Below, in pieces: positions 49,614-58,579 of a DNA stretch of 64,000 nt. Location: positions 124,001 to 188,000 of the forward strand of contig CAVZAF010000007.1 of assembly GCA_963773315.1 (NCBI GenBank), given 5' to 3'. A model generated the notes under the pieces. It saw only the letters and a program-made list of their open reading frames with translations, did not search any database and was not told where the DNA came from. The stretch comes from DATKAS01 sp963773315. Lineage in GTDB: Bacteria > Actinomycetota > Acidimicrobiia > Acidimicrobiales > DATKAS01. Position numbers and translations under genes: made by a program. Within the stretch, counting starts at the first letter, position 1, and every line of letters begins with the position of its first letter.

Positions 49614-51575
49614 ATGAGCCAGCTCCCCCCGCCTCCGCCGTCGACCAATGGTCGCGGCAATGGCGATCGCCGCCCCGGCGACGGCCCTGGCAACGGCCCT
49701 AGCGGAGGACGCCCGACCAAGAGCTCGGGCATCCCGAAATGGGCGATCTGGGTCTTCCTCGGGCTCCTGGCAGGCGCACTTCTGATCCCCATGCTGCTCT
49801 CGAAGAAGAGCGGCGAGGACATCACGTACACGCAGTTCCGCACCGAGGTGCAAAACGGCACTGTCGACGCGATCACCGTCAACAACAACACCGGCGCCAT
49901 CAGCGGCACGCTCAACAGCGGCAAGTCGTTCCACACGACCGGCCAGATGCCGTTGCCCGACGCCGACCTCGCGCTGCTGAACCAGAAGAACGTCGACGTC
50001 CAGTTCAAGTCGCCGCAGAGCAGCTTCCTCGCAGGCCTCATCCCGTTGCTGCTACCCGTGCTCCTCATCATCGGGTTCTTCGTCTGGATGCAGCGCCGCG
50101 CCAGCGGCGCGATGGGCAACGTGATGCAGATCGGGCGATCGCGCGCGAAGACCTACTCCGCCGACAAGCCCAGCACGACGTTCGCCGACGTCGCTGGCTA
50201 CGAAGGCGTGAAGCAGGAGATCCGAGAGGTCGTCGACTTCCTGAAGATGCCCGAGCGATTCCGCGACATCGGTGCGCGCATCCCCAAGGGCGTGCTGCTC
50301 GTCGGACCTCCGGGCACGGGCAAGACGCTGATCGCGAGGGCCGTAGCGGGCGAGGCAGGCGTGCCGTTCCTGTCGGTCACCGGCTCCGACTTCATGGAGA
50401 TGTTCGTGGGCGTCGGCGCATCGCGGGTGCGCGACCTCTTCCAGAACGCGCGGAAGCTCGGCCGGGCGATCATCTTCGTCGACGAGATCGACTCGATCGG
50501 ACGCAAGCGCGGCGCGGGCCTCGGCGGTGGCCACGACGAGCGCGAGCAGACCCTCAACCAGATGCTCTCCGAGATGGATGGCTTCGAGGCGACCGAGGGC
50601 ATCGTGATGATGGCGGCGACGAACCGCCCCGACATCCTCGACCCAGCGCTGCTGCGCCCGGGCCGCTTCGACCGTCAGGTCGTGGTGCCGCTCCCCGAGT
50701 TCGAAGAGCGCCTCGCGATCTTGAAGGTGCACGCACGCGACAAGAAGCTCGGTCCTGACGTCGACCTCGAGGTCATGGCCCGTGGCACGCCCGGCATGAG
50801 CGGCGCCGACCTCGCGAACCTCGTCAACGAGGCCGCCCTCTTCGCGGTGCGCCGCGGGGCGAAGGTGATCGAGCGCCTCGACTTCGAGTCGGCGCGTGAC
50901 CGCGTGATGATGGGCGCCCGTCGCGAGTCGATGGTGCTCTCGCTCGAGGAGAAGAAGGCGGTCGCGTATCACGAGGGCGGGCACGCGGTGCTCGCCGCCG
51001 TGCTCCCGAACGCCGATCCCCTCCACAAGGTCACGATCCTCCCGACCGGCATGGCCCTCGGCGTCACCCAGCAGATGCCCGAGGAACGCCACCTGCACAG
51101 CCAGGCCTACATCGAGGACTCGCTGTGCATGCGCCTCGGTGGGCGCATGTCCGAAGACCTCGTATTCGGAATGGTGTCGACCGGTGCACAGAACGACCTC
51201 GTCGTCAACACCGAGCTCGCCCGCCGCATGGTCCGCGAGTGGGGCATGAGCGACCGCATCGGCCCGATGGCATGGGGCTCGCAGGGACAGGTGTTCCTCG
51301 GCGACGACCTCATGCACACGCGTGACTACTCAGATGAGACCGCACGGGTCATCGACGAAGAGGTCGAGCGCATCTTGCGGGTGCAAGAAGACCGCGCCCG
51401 CGAGCTGCTCACCAAGCACCGGCGGGGCCTCGATCTCGTCGCACAGGCGCTGCTCGACCGCGAGACGATCGAAGGCGCAGAGGTGTCGCGCCTCGTGCAA
51501 CAGGGCCTCGAAGAGGTGCACGGCGCGACGCCCGACCCCTCCGAGCCCGCAACGACAACCGTCTCGTCCGACTGA
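49614..51575 (+). CDS. ftsH: ATP-dependent zinc metalloprotease FtsH
   Basis: A 653-residue membrane AAA+ protease that degrades misassembled membrane proteins and some regulators. An unusual Pro/Gly/Asn-rich cytoplasmic lead of 40 residues precedes the first membrane helix (about 43-62). An external domain and a second helix (about 137-158) follow. Walker A GPPGTGKT is at 231-238, and the pore loop is FMEMFVGVGASRVRDLF. Walker B is IIFVDEIDSIG; the SRH region is MAATNRPDILDPALLRPGRFD (in part). The zinc site is HEGGH at 453-457 (most relatives have HEAGH), with the third ligand in STGAQNDL. Leaderless ATG start beside the 27-bp repeat. Confidence 0.97.
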   Translation: MSQLPPPPPSTNGRGNGDRRPGDGPGNGPSGGRPTKSSGIPKWAIWVFLGLLAGALLIPMLLSKKSGEDITYTQFRTEVQNGTVDAITVNNNTGAISGTLNSGKSFHTTGQMPLPDADLALLNQKNVDVQFKSPQSSFLAGLIPLLLPVLLIIGFFVWMQRRASGAMGNVMQIGRSRAKTYSADKPSTTFADVAGYEGVKQEIREVVDFLKMPERFRDIGARIPKGVLLVGPPGTGKTLIARAVAGEAGVPFLSVTGSDFMEMFVGVGASRVRDLFQNARKLGRAIIFVDEIDSIGRKRGAGLGGGHDEREQTLNQMLSEMDGFEATEGIVMMAATNRPDILDPALLRPGRFDRQVVVPLPEFEERLAILKVHARDKKLGPDVDLEVMARGTPGMSGADLANLVNEAALFAVRRGAKVIERLDFESARDRVMMGARRESMVLSLEEKKAVAYHEGGHAVLAAVLPNADPLHKVTILPTGMALGVTQQMPEERHLHSQAYIEDSLCMRLGGRMSEDLVFGMVSTGAQNDLVVNTELARRMVREWGMSDRIGPMAWGSQGQVFLGDDLMHTRDYSDETARVIDEEVERILRVQEDRARELLTKHRRGLDLVAQALLDRETIEGAEVSRLVQQGLEEVHGATPDPSEPATTTVSSD

Positions 51576-51622
51576 CGCTTCCCGCCTAAATCAACTGGCC
51601 GACGCCGGTTACGGTCTCGGCC

Positions 51623-53113
51623 GTGCCCGTGGGTGCGAGGCGCAGCGTCCTGCAAGGGGTTGCAGGCACACCGACTGAGCGCGGCGCGAGCACGAGGTGG
51701 CGTTGGGGCGTCGCCGCCGCCGCGCTCCTGTCCGTCCTCCTGAGGCTCCGCTTCGTCTGGACGCCGATCACCTCGGACGAGGGTGGCTACCTCGCGATCG
51801 CGAGAGCGTGGCGCCACGGCGCCGTCCTGTACCGCGACGTGTGGGTGGACCGGCCGCTGGGGCTGATCGTCCTGAACCGCTTGTGGGACACCCTCGGCCT
51901 GGGGTCTCCGGCGGGGATCCGCACGCTCGCGATCGTCGCGGGCGTGGTTGGTGTCCTCGCGTGCGCTTCGATCGCGAAGACCCTGTTCGGCCCTACTGCC
52001 GCGGTGCTCGCCGCGCTGTTCGTCGCCGTCCTGTCGAGCGCGCCGGACTACGAGGGGTTCATCGCCGACGGCGAGCTGCTGAGTGGCGCCGTCGGTGCCG
52101 CGGGCCTCGCGGTCGCGCTGACGGCCACCACGCCGATGAACCCGAGGCGCCTCTATGCCGCCGGCCTCATCGGGGGTGCTGCGATCTCGCTCAAGCAGAG
52201 CGGCTTCGACGCGATCCTCACCGCGGTCGTCGTGGTTGCTGCGACGGCGGTTCTCCGACGCGACAGCCTCCGGGGGCTCGCCGCGATCCTCGGCGGCATC
52301 GTGACCGTGCTCGGCGCGATGGCGGTCTACGGCGCCCTCACCAGCTGGGACCGCTTCTGGTACGCGTTCGTCGGCTACCGCATCGCGGAGCGCAGCATCG
52401 CGACGAACGCGAACTTCGACCGGTTCGGGATGACGTGGGCGATCGCGGCGCCGATCATCGTTCCGGCGATCGTCGCGACCATCGCGTGCTTGATGGCGAC
52501 CTGGCGCGGCGCGCTCTCGGCTCGTGTGCTCACGCTCGTCGTGTGGACCGCGTTCGCCACGGTGGCGTTCGCGGCAGGCGGGCAATTCCACCGTCACTAC
52601 TGGGTGATCTTGGCGTTTCCACTCGGCACGGTCGCAGCAGCCGCGATCTCCCTGCAGCCGCGGAAGTGGGTGCAGCTCAGCGTCGCCTCGCTGGTGGTCG
52701 CGGTCCCGCTCGTGCACGCCGAGCGCGACGCTCGGCTCTCACGCGACGAGGTCGCTGTCCGCTTGGACTCGGACGCCCGACTCACCCGCGACGAGGCGGT
52801 CGCCCGCTGGTATCGCGACGTTCGGGCGCCCGGCGACTCGATGTACGTGCTGTGTGCCAGCGTGGGCTTCTACGCAGACGCGCACGTCGATCCCCCTTAT
52901 CCCTACCTCTGGTACGACAACGTGCTGCAGGTGCGCGGCGCGCAAGATCGGCTCGACGCGCTCTTCACGTCTCCCCAACGGCCGACCTACGTAGCCGTGT
53001 ACCCGGGCCAGGACGGGTGCAACCCTTCGGGCACGGTCGCCGAGGTGCTGAGAGCCGACTACGCGCTGCTCGAGCGCGTCGACGGCATCGACATCTACCG
53101 GGCCGGCAGCTGA
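51623..53113 (+). CDS. GT-C type membrane glycosyltransferase-like protein
   Basis: A 496-residue polytopic protein of the GT-C fold (PMT/ArnT-like). The first outside loop has the acidic motif PITSDEGGYLAIARAWRHGA (Asp-Glu in the place of the catalytic Asp) and VWVDRPLGL. About 10-11 membrane helices follow, then an outside C-terminal domain with SMYVLCASVGFYADAHVDPP and YPYLWYDN. It likely transfers a sugar from a lipid-linked donor. A short internal duplication (RDARLSRDEVAVRLDSDARL) marks residues about 370-395. GTG start; TACGGT 7 bases upstream. The 3' end overlaps the convergent thioredoxin-like gene by 19 bases. Confidence 0.82.
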   Translation: MPVGARRSVLQGVAGTPTERGASTRWRWGVAAAALLSVLLRLRFVWTPITSDEGGYLAIARAWRHGAVLYRDVWVDRPLGLIVLNRLWDTLGLGSPAGIRTLAIVAGVVGVLACASIAKTLFGPTAAVLAALFVAVLSSAPDYEGFIADGELLSGAVGAAGLAVALTATTPMNPRRLYAAGLIGGAAISLKQSGFDAILTAVVVVAATAVLRRDSLRGLAAILGGIVTVLGAMAVYGALTSWDRFWYAFVGYRIAERSIATNANFDRFGMTWAIAAPIIVPAIVATIACLMATWRGALSARVLTLVVWTAFATVAFAAGGQFHRHYWVILAFPLGTVAAAAISLQPRKWVQLSVASLVVAVPLVHAERDARLSRDEVAVRLDSDARLTRDEAVARWYRDVRAPGDSMYVLCASVGFYADAHVDPPYPYLWYDNVLQVRGAQDRLDALFTSPQRPTYVAVYPGQDGCNPSGTVAEVLRADYALLERVDGIDIYRAGS

Positions 53114-53508
53114 TCGATCGCGGCGCCGAGGTCGTCGGCACTGATCGATCCTGCGAACGACGCTCGAACCACACCGTCGCGGTCGACGACGACCGCGATC
53201 GGCACCGCGTCGATGTGGTACCTGCCGTGCACGTCGGCCCGAGCCGTTGCTTCGGCTTCTTCGACGACGACCGAATCACTCGCGAAGCGGCGCGCCGTCG
53301 ACAGCATCGCCGCGCAGGTGACGCAGGTCGCCGACGTGAAGACCGCGACGAGCACAGGCGCGTCGGGCCGCGCGAAGTCGGTGCGGTCGACGTGGGTGGG
53401 CACGTGATGATCGACGACGGCGGTTGTTCGGGGCTTCCTGCGATTGATGATCCAGGCGGCGCCGAGAGCGACGGCTCCGAGGACGACTGCGATCAGGACG
53501 TTGGTCAC
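53095..53508 (-). CDS. membrane-anchored thioredoxin-like protein
   Basis: A 137-residue protein with one N-terminal membrane helix (VLIAVVLGAVALGAAWII, residues 4-21), then a thioredoxin-like domain. The redox pair is C62-VT-C65 (FTSATCVTCAAML), and the cis-Pro is in HIDAVPIAVVVDRDG. It may act in electron transfer or disulfide control outside the membrane. The GTG overlaps the DUF5719 stop by 4 bases, so it belongs to the GT2-fusion operon. A link to disulfides in those outside domains is inferred. Confidence 0.84.
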   Translation of the reverse strand: MTNVLIAVVLGAVALGAAWIINRRKPRTTAVVDHHVPTHVDRTDFARPDAPVLVAVFTSATCVTCAAMLSTARRFASDSVVVEEAEATARADVHGRYHIDAVPIAVVVDRDGVVRASFAGSISADDLGAAIDQLPAR

Positions 53509-54941
53509 GAGAGCGGCACGCCGAGCTGACGCGATGTGCCGACCTCGCCCTTGAACACGAGGCCGCGCTCGACGACGATCGGCTTGTCGCTCTCGGCGAG
53601 GATCGTGAGCGGCGTTCGGTCGATGAGGTCGTTGACCCTCACCTGCACGAAGCTCCCGCCGGGCACGGTGAGGGGCTCGCCGAGAGCCTTGGTGCCGTCG
53701 GGCTCGAGCGTCGAGAGCTTCACCGTCGCGTCGGCGTCGTTGTCGTTCAGGATCGTGACCTCTTCGACGACGGTGTCGGAGGTGCCGCCTGTGGCGAGCA
53801 ACCAGCGGTTCGCGGTGACGCGCGAGCCGAGCATCGAGCTGACTCCCCGCGTGCCGGACTTGGCGACGAGGTTGGTCACCCGCTCGACGACGATCGGCGT
53901 GTCATTCGCGGACGACACCACGATGCTGTGCACGCCGTCGGCCACCGTCGCGTCACCCGTGACGTCATAGGCGGTCGCCGAGAACGGCGAGAGGCTGAGC
54001 GACTGCAGCGTCGCGAGGTCGGGGTTGTCGTCCTTCGAGCTGTTGGGCGGCCGCACCTCGATGTCGACTTCGGCGGAGGTGGGGCCGGGGTTGTAGACGA
54101 CGACGCGCTCGGAGACGTTGGGCACGCGGCGCCCGTCGGGGAACCACCACACCTTCTGCGGGCTCGGCGCCGCGACCCCGGAGGTGAACCCGTTCGGCCC
54201 GCCGGACCCGTCGTAGGTCTGCAGCCGGCCGAGCACGACTCGTCCCGACCGAGCGGTGACCGTGCCCGCGACCGCGGTCCGCCTGCGGACCTGGTCGGTG
54301 ACATTGATGACCTTCACGGTCCCGCCCCGCACGACGAGGCCTTGCAACGGCTGCGGGGCGAACCGGCCTTCGTTCGTCGCGAAGTCCATGTCGACGATCG
54401 CGTCGTCCGGGTAGGGGTTGTAGACGAAGTACGTGAGCGTTGCGTCGCGCGTAGTCACCCCGTTGGCGACGTACCACGTCGACGCGGTCGCCGTTGCGCA
54501 TGCGCTCGGGTCTCGGAGCTCGCCCTTCGCGACGCTCTGCTCGACGACCACGCCGCCGCCCTGCACATCGACCTGTGCGGCGGCGAAGGGCGCAGAGACG
54601 ACCTCAGCGACGTTCACCGACGTCGTCGTATGCGCAGCCAGCACGACGCCGCGCTTCGCGGGGCTACCTTCGCTCGGCACCACGGTGAGCGTCGCGGTGA
54701 CGTCCTTGTCGGTGGGGTTGGACATCGTCACGAAGCCGGCCATGGAGCCGTCCGGCGGGGCCGGCATGCCGGGGCAGAACCACGTCGTTGTCTCGGCAGA
54801 CGGCGGGCTTGCGACGGGTTGCACGGGCGCGGTCGCCGTGCCGAACGTGACGTCTGCCGGCGCCGGGCGGCTGCGGTCGACGACGAGCCCGGCCGCGAGC
54901 AGCCCACCGAAGATGAGGAGGATCGGGACGCGGCGGGTCAT
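53505..54941 (-). CDS. DUF5719 family secreted protein
   Basis: A 478-residue exported protein. An N-terminal hydrophobic segment (VPILLIFGGLLAAGLVV) is followed by beta-rich repeats: TWFCPGMPAPPDGSMAGFVT, then STWYVANGVTTRDATLTYFV, VWWFPDGRRVPNVSERVVVY and RWLLATGGTSDTVVEEVTIL, each beginning a domain of about 110 residues. This matches DUF5719 proteins, which in actinobacteria are encoded beside a large GT2-membrane protein, as here. The role is unknown, perhaps the outside partner of that protein. The ATG overlaps the upstream stop (ATGA). Confidence 0.84.
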   Translation of the reverse strand: MTRRVPILLIFGGLLAAGLVVDRSRPAPADVTFGTATAPVQPVASPPSAETTTWFCPGMPAPPDGSMAGFVTMSNPTDKDVTATLTVVPSEGSPAKRGVVLAAHTTTSVNVAEVVSAPFAAAQVDVQGGGVVVEQSVAKGELRDPSACATATASTWYVANGVTTRDATLTYFVYNPYPDDAIVDMDFATNEGRFAPQPLQGLVVRGGTVKVINVTDQVRRRTAVAGTVTARSGRVVLGRLQTYDGSGGPNGFTSGVAAPSPQKVWWFPDGRRVPNVSERVVVYNPGPTSAEVDIEVRPPNSSKDDNPDLATLQSLSLSPFSATAYDVTGDATVADGVHSIVVSSANDTPIVVERVTNLVAKSGTRGVSSMLGSRVTANRWLLATGGTSDTVVEEVTILNDNDADATVKLSTLEPDGTKALGEPLTVPGGSFVQVRVNDLIDRTPLTILAESDKPIVVERGLVFKGEVGTSRQLGVPLS

Positions 54942-57900
54942 GCGCTCGGGGCTCCTGATGTCTCCAGCTCGGCCGACACGTGCACTGGTCCCTCGCCGTT
55001 GCCATCGACCGGCATGACGGTCACCGCGGGACGTCGCCTCGGGCGTCGCCAGGGCGTCGACGTGCGCCACCGCAGCAGCAGGAGGATCGTGAGGATCCAC
55101 AAGGCGCCTTGGCCTGCGATCGCAGCGGTGCGCTTCCACGACGTGTCGAACGAAAACGACGCCGACCCGGCCGTGTTGACCTCGTACGAGCTCGAGATGT
55201 CGTCCTCGCCGGTGCGGGGCACGCTCTCGCCGCCGACCGTGAGGTTCCACCCGTCGTTCGGCGCCTCGGCCACCCTGAACGCGCCGACGCCGAGGTTGCC
55301 GTCGAACGTGAACACACCGCTCTGATCGAGGAGTGCCGGCTGCGCGGGGCCGTCACCCGAGAAGCTCGCGCGGACCGGCGTCCACAGCGTGTTCTCGTAC
55401 ACGTGGAGCGCGTCGTCGACGTCGAGCTGGCGAAGGTCGAGCTGTGAGTCGAGCGCGGTCGTGAGCGCGGCCGGGGCGGGCACGAGTGGCGTGTTGTTCA
55501 GGCTCGGCGCGAGGCGTTCGGGCACGACGATGTAGCGGATGCCCATCGGGCCGAGCAGCGAACCGAGCCGATCAGTGCGGCCATCCGCCGCGAGGGTGAC
55601 GCTCTCGGCGATTCGCTGCGTCGACGTGGGAGCAGTACCGCCCCAGAGGTCGGTGATGTCCGGCGGCCCGTTGTCGGAGGTGCCGTAGCCGACACCTTCC
55701 GCGAGCTGCCAGGCCGAGAGTGGGACGACGCTGGGCTGCCCGAGCCACAGGACGCGGAAGGCGCCGGCCTGCGGGTCCTTCTCCATGAACTTCAGCGATG
55801 CCGCGAAGTCGCTGCGCGGCGCCCGCCACCGACCCCCGGACGCGGCGATGAGCGCGGGGACGACACCGACGGCGAGTGCCGCGGCGGCGATCAGCGATGC
55901 GAGCTGGCGCCATCCGAATCGGTAGCCGCGCAGGTCGATCTCGAACGCGGCGATGCCGAGGCCGGCCGCGAGCGCGAGGCCGACTGCGGCGGGCGCGAGC
56001 AGCGCGTCGGCCGAGGGCAGCCCGACGTCGATCCATCCGCGCGCGGCGACCCATGTCGAGCGCGAAGGGCACCGCTGCGATCGTCCACGCGCGCGCTGCC
56101 CATCCCAAGCGCCATCCCCGGCCGATGACGAGAGCGAGCGCGCCGACGACGAGGAAGGCCCATCCGAGCGGTGCCGCGCCGATCGACCCGGTCTCGAAGC
56201 GCAGGATCTGCCCGAGCGAGAGCGTGCCCGGACCAGCGGGGGCGATGCCCGCGAACCCCGACCAGTCGGCACCAGGTCGGGCCACACCGAGCGCCCACGG
56301 CACGTTGAGCACGAACGCGACGATCACCCCAGCGACCGCGACGCCAAGCGCTCGGAACGACCCGCGTACGCCACCGGCAAGGATGCTCGCGACGACGATG
56401 CAGAGCGCAACGCCGAGCACGAGCGCGGCGACGAACGGTGTGAACGCCATCGCGATCGCGAGCACGAGGCCCAGCCCGAGCACCTCGCCCTTCCATCCCG
56501 CCCGTTCAGAACGGGCGAACGGAGCCAGCCCGCTCGCACGCGCCAACCTGCCGATCACCCACGGCATGACGGCATACGCGACGAGGCCGTCGAGGCGCCC
56601 GTTGCTCAGCGCGTTGTACGGCAGCGGGATCGCGGCGTACGCGACGAGCGACGCGATGCGCGGCCGCACCGACGCGAGTGGCTCGGTGAGCCGCCACATG
56701 CCCATCAGACCGATGAGGAGGGGCAGCAGTGCGAGCAGCGTGTGCAGCAGCGCCATGTGGCCGAGCGCCGGGACGGCACCGAGTGAGATGAGCGCGAACG
56801 CGGTGGGCGCTGCCGCGGTCGTGCCCATGCCGACCATGCGCCACCCCGAGCCGAAGGTCCGCATCAGGTCGGTCGCCGACGACGGCAACGGCGCGAGCTG
56901 CCCGATCGCCGGCACGCCGTCTGCGAGCAGCTGGCGACTGCCGATGAGCAGGAACGCCACCGCGACGACCCAGGCCATCAAGGCGGTGCGACGCGGCCCT
57001 GGCGCGAGCGTGTCCGCGACGGTGCGTCCGACCGCGGCCGCGGCCGCGAACCGCTCCTCGGACGCCGGCCGTCGCATCGCGGCTCGCACCTGCGCGCTCC
57101 CCGCGTCTGCAGGTTGCGAACCTCGTTGTCGGGCACGAGCCGGATGCGATCGAGATAGCGGCTGCGACGCCGGATGCTGCTGTAGTGCGCGACGTTCCAC
57201 GACCACGCGCCAAGCGCGCTCTTCGCGCGACCCGGGTGTCCGGTGAGGAGCGATGAGATCGTTGTCGCCATTGTGAGGATCGCGATCTGCGGGAGGACCC
57301 GGATCAGGTTGAGCAGCCCGTAGCAGGTGAGCACCGTGCGCAGTCGATTCCGAGCGAGCAGTCGCGCTCGATCGTCGTCGCGCACGCCCTGCTCTTCGGT
57401 CTCCGCGTGGCGCACCCGCGTGTCGGGGTTGACCATGACCCGAGCGCCGACGACGTGCGCGCGCCAGCACAAGTCGAGTGCGTGGCCGTACTTCGGGATG
57501 TCGGGGTCGAAGCCGTCGAGGGCATCGAACAAGTCGACGCGCACGAGCATGCATGCCGACGGCACGACGAACACGTCGCGCACCGCGTCGTGCTGCTCCT
57601 GATCGAGCTCGCCGGGCTCGACGAGCGAGACGAGCACACCGGCCTTGTCGGCGCCCATTCCGACCGCCAGCAGGCGGCGGGGGTCGTCCCACTCGACCAG
57701 CTTCGGCCCGACGATGCCGGCGTTCGAGCGGAACGCCTCTTCGACGAGCGCGCGGATCGTCGTCGGCTCGACCGCCACGTCGTCGTGGAGGAAGCAGAAG
57801 AAGCCGGCGCCCTCGACCAACCGCAGCGCCTCATTGGCAGCCGGACCGAACCCAGGGTCGGTCTCGAGCCGGCGCACGTACGCGGCGGGGAGGTGGGCCG

Positions 57901-58069
57901 CGACCCTGGCGGCCAGGTTCTCGTCGGTGGCGACGTCGATCACCAGGACCGAGAGGTTCGGGTAGTCCTGGCCCGCGAGAGAGGTCAGGAGCTCGTCGAA
58001 ATAGGGCCCCGGCTGCTGCGCCACCACCACCGCGACGACCGGCGGCGCCGCCTGCGGTTGGACCTCCAC
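54938..58069 (-). CDS. GT2 glycosyltransferase fused to a multi-pass membrane domain (two frame breaks)
   Basis: A protein of about 1043 residues after repair. Residues 1-320 are a GT-A fold GT2 domain (PPVVAVVVAQQPGPYFDELL; FFCFLHDDVAVEPTTIRALV with the DDD-like site; DIPKYGHALDLCWRAHVVGA). A membrane domain of about 12-14 helices follows (LMAWVVAVAFLLIGSRQLLA; LPYNALSNGRLDGLVAYAVM), then an outside C-terminal domain and one last helix. One base is missing in the C run 57099-57102 and one is extra near 56042-56050; corrected, the frames join smoothly. It is probably an envelope-polymer glycosyltransferase. GTG start; TAGCCT 9 bases upstream. The operon continues with DUF5719 and a thioredoxin-like protein. 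Confidence 0.85.
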
Positions 58070-58141
58070 AATGGCCCGAGGCTAGCGGCCGGGTCCCCTC
58101 CGACCGGGGCACTCCCCCCATGTGCCATTGTTCACGAATGC

Positions 58142-58170
58142 TTGCAACTGTTTAACGCCCGCGGTAGTGT
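58142..58170 (+). promoter_or_regulatory. promoter of the coiled-coil protein gene
   Basis: TTGCAA (58142-58147), a 17-base spacer and TAGTGT (58165-58170). Unlike most promoters here it leaves a leader of about 38 bases, which contains a GAGGAGG ribosome-binding site at 58201-58207. That combination suggests strong, conventionally initiated expression. Confidence 0.65.
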
Positions 58171-58215
58171 GGCAAGCACAGCCGTTCCCCCCAACGGCCC
58201 GAGGAGGACCCAGAG

Positions 58216-58566
58216 ATGGATACCACCACTGCCCCGAAGACCGCGTCGTTCGAGGCTGTCGTCAAGCCGGCCAAGGAAGTGTTCTACGTGACCGTCGGTC
58301 TCGGCGTGAAGGCCTACGAGCAGCTGAAGTCGAACCGAGGCGAGCTGTGCGGTTGGTTCGAGAACCAGGTTGCCGACGGCAAGGCGCAATTCGAGACCCA
58401 GGCGACGCAGATCGAAGAGCGCGTCGGCGCGCTGCTCGAGAACGTGCAGGACAAGTTGCCCGAGCAGGCTGCCGAGCTGATGAAGCAAGCCCGCGACGCG
58501 GCGAAGACCGCCCGCGACCAGCTCAAGGACTTCGTCAACCGCGGCACGCAGAGCGCCGCAGCCTGA
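58216..58566 (+). CDS. small helical (phasin/HBHA-like) protein
   Basis: A 116-residue, wholly helical, charged protein that I cannot name. Residues 10-45 contain a mildly hydrophobic helix (VKPAKEVFYVTVGLGVKAYE). The rest is amphipathic coiled coil (QATQIEERVGALLENVQDKL; AAELMKQARDAAKTARDQLK) ending in a Lys/Ala-rich tail. The pattern is like phasins and like the heparin-binding haemagglutinin of mycobacteria. It has the best ribosome-binding site in the window, 8 bases before the ATG, and a clear promoter, so it is probably abundant. A structural or membrane-surface role is inferred. Confidence 0.75.
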   Translation: MDTTTAPKTASFEAVVKPAKEVFYVTVGLGVKAYEQLKSNRGELCGWFENQVADGKAQFETQATQIEERVGALLENVQDKLPEQAAELMKQARDAAKTARDQLKDFVNRGTQSAAA

Positions 58567-58579
58567 GCTCCGAGCGACG

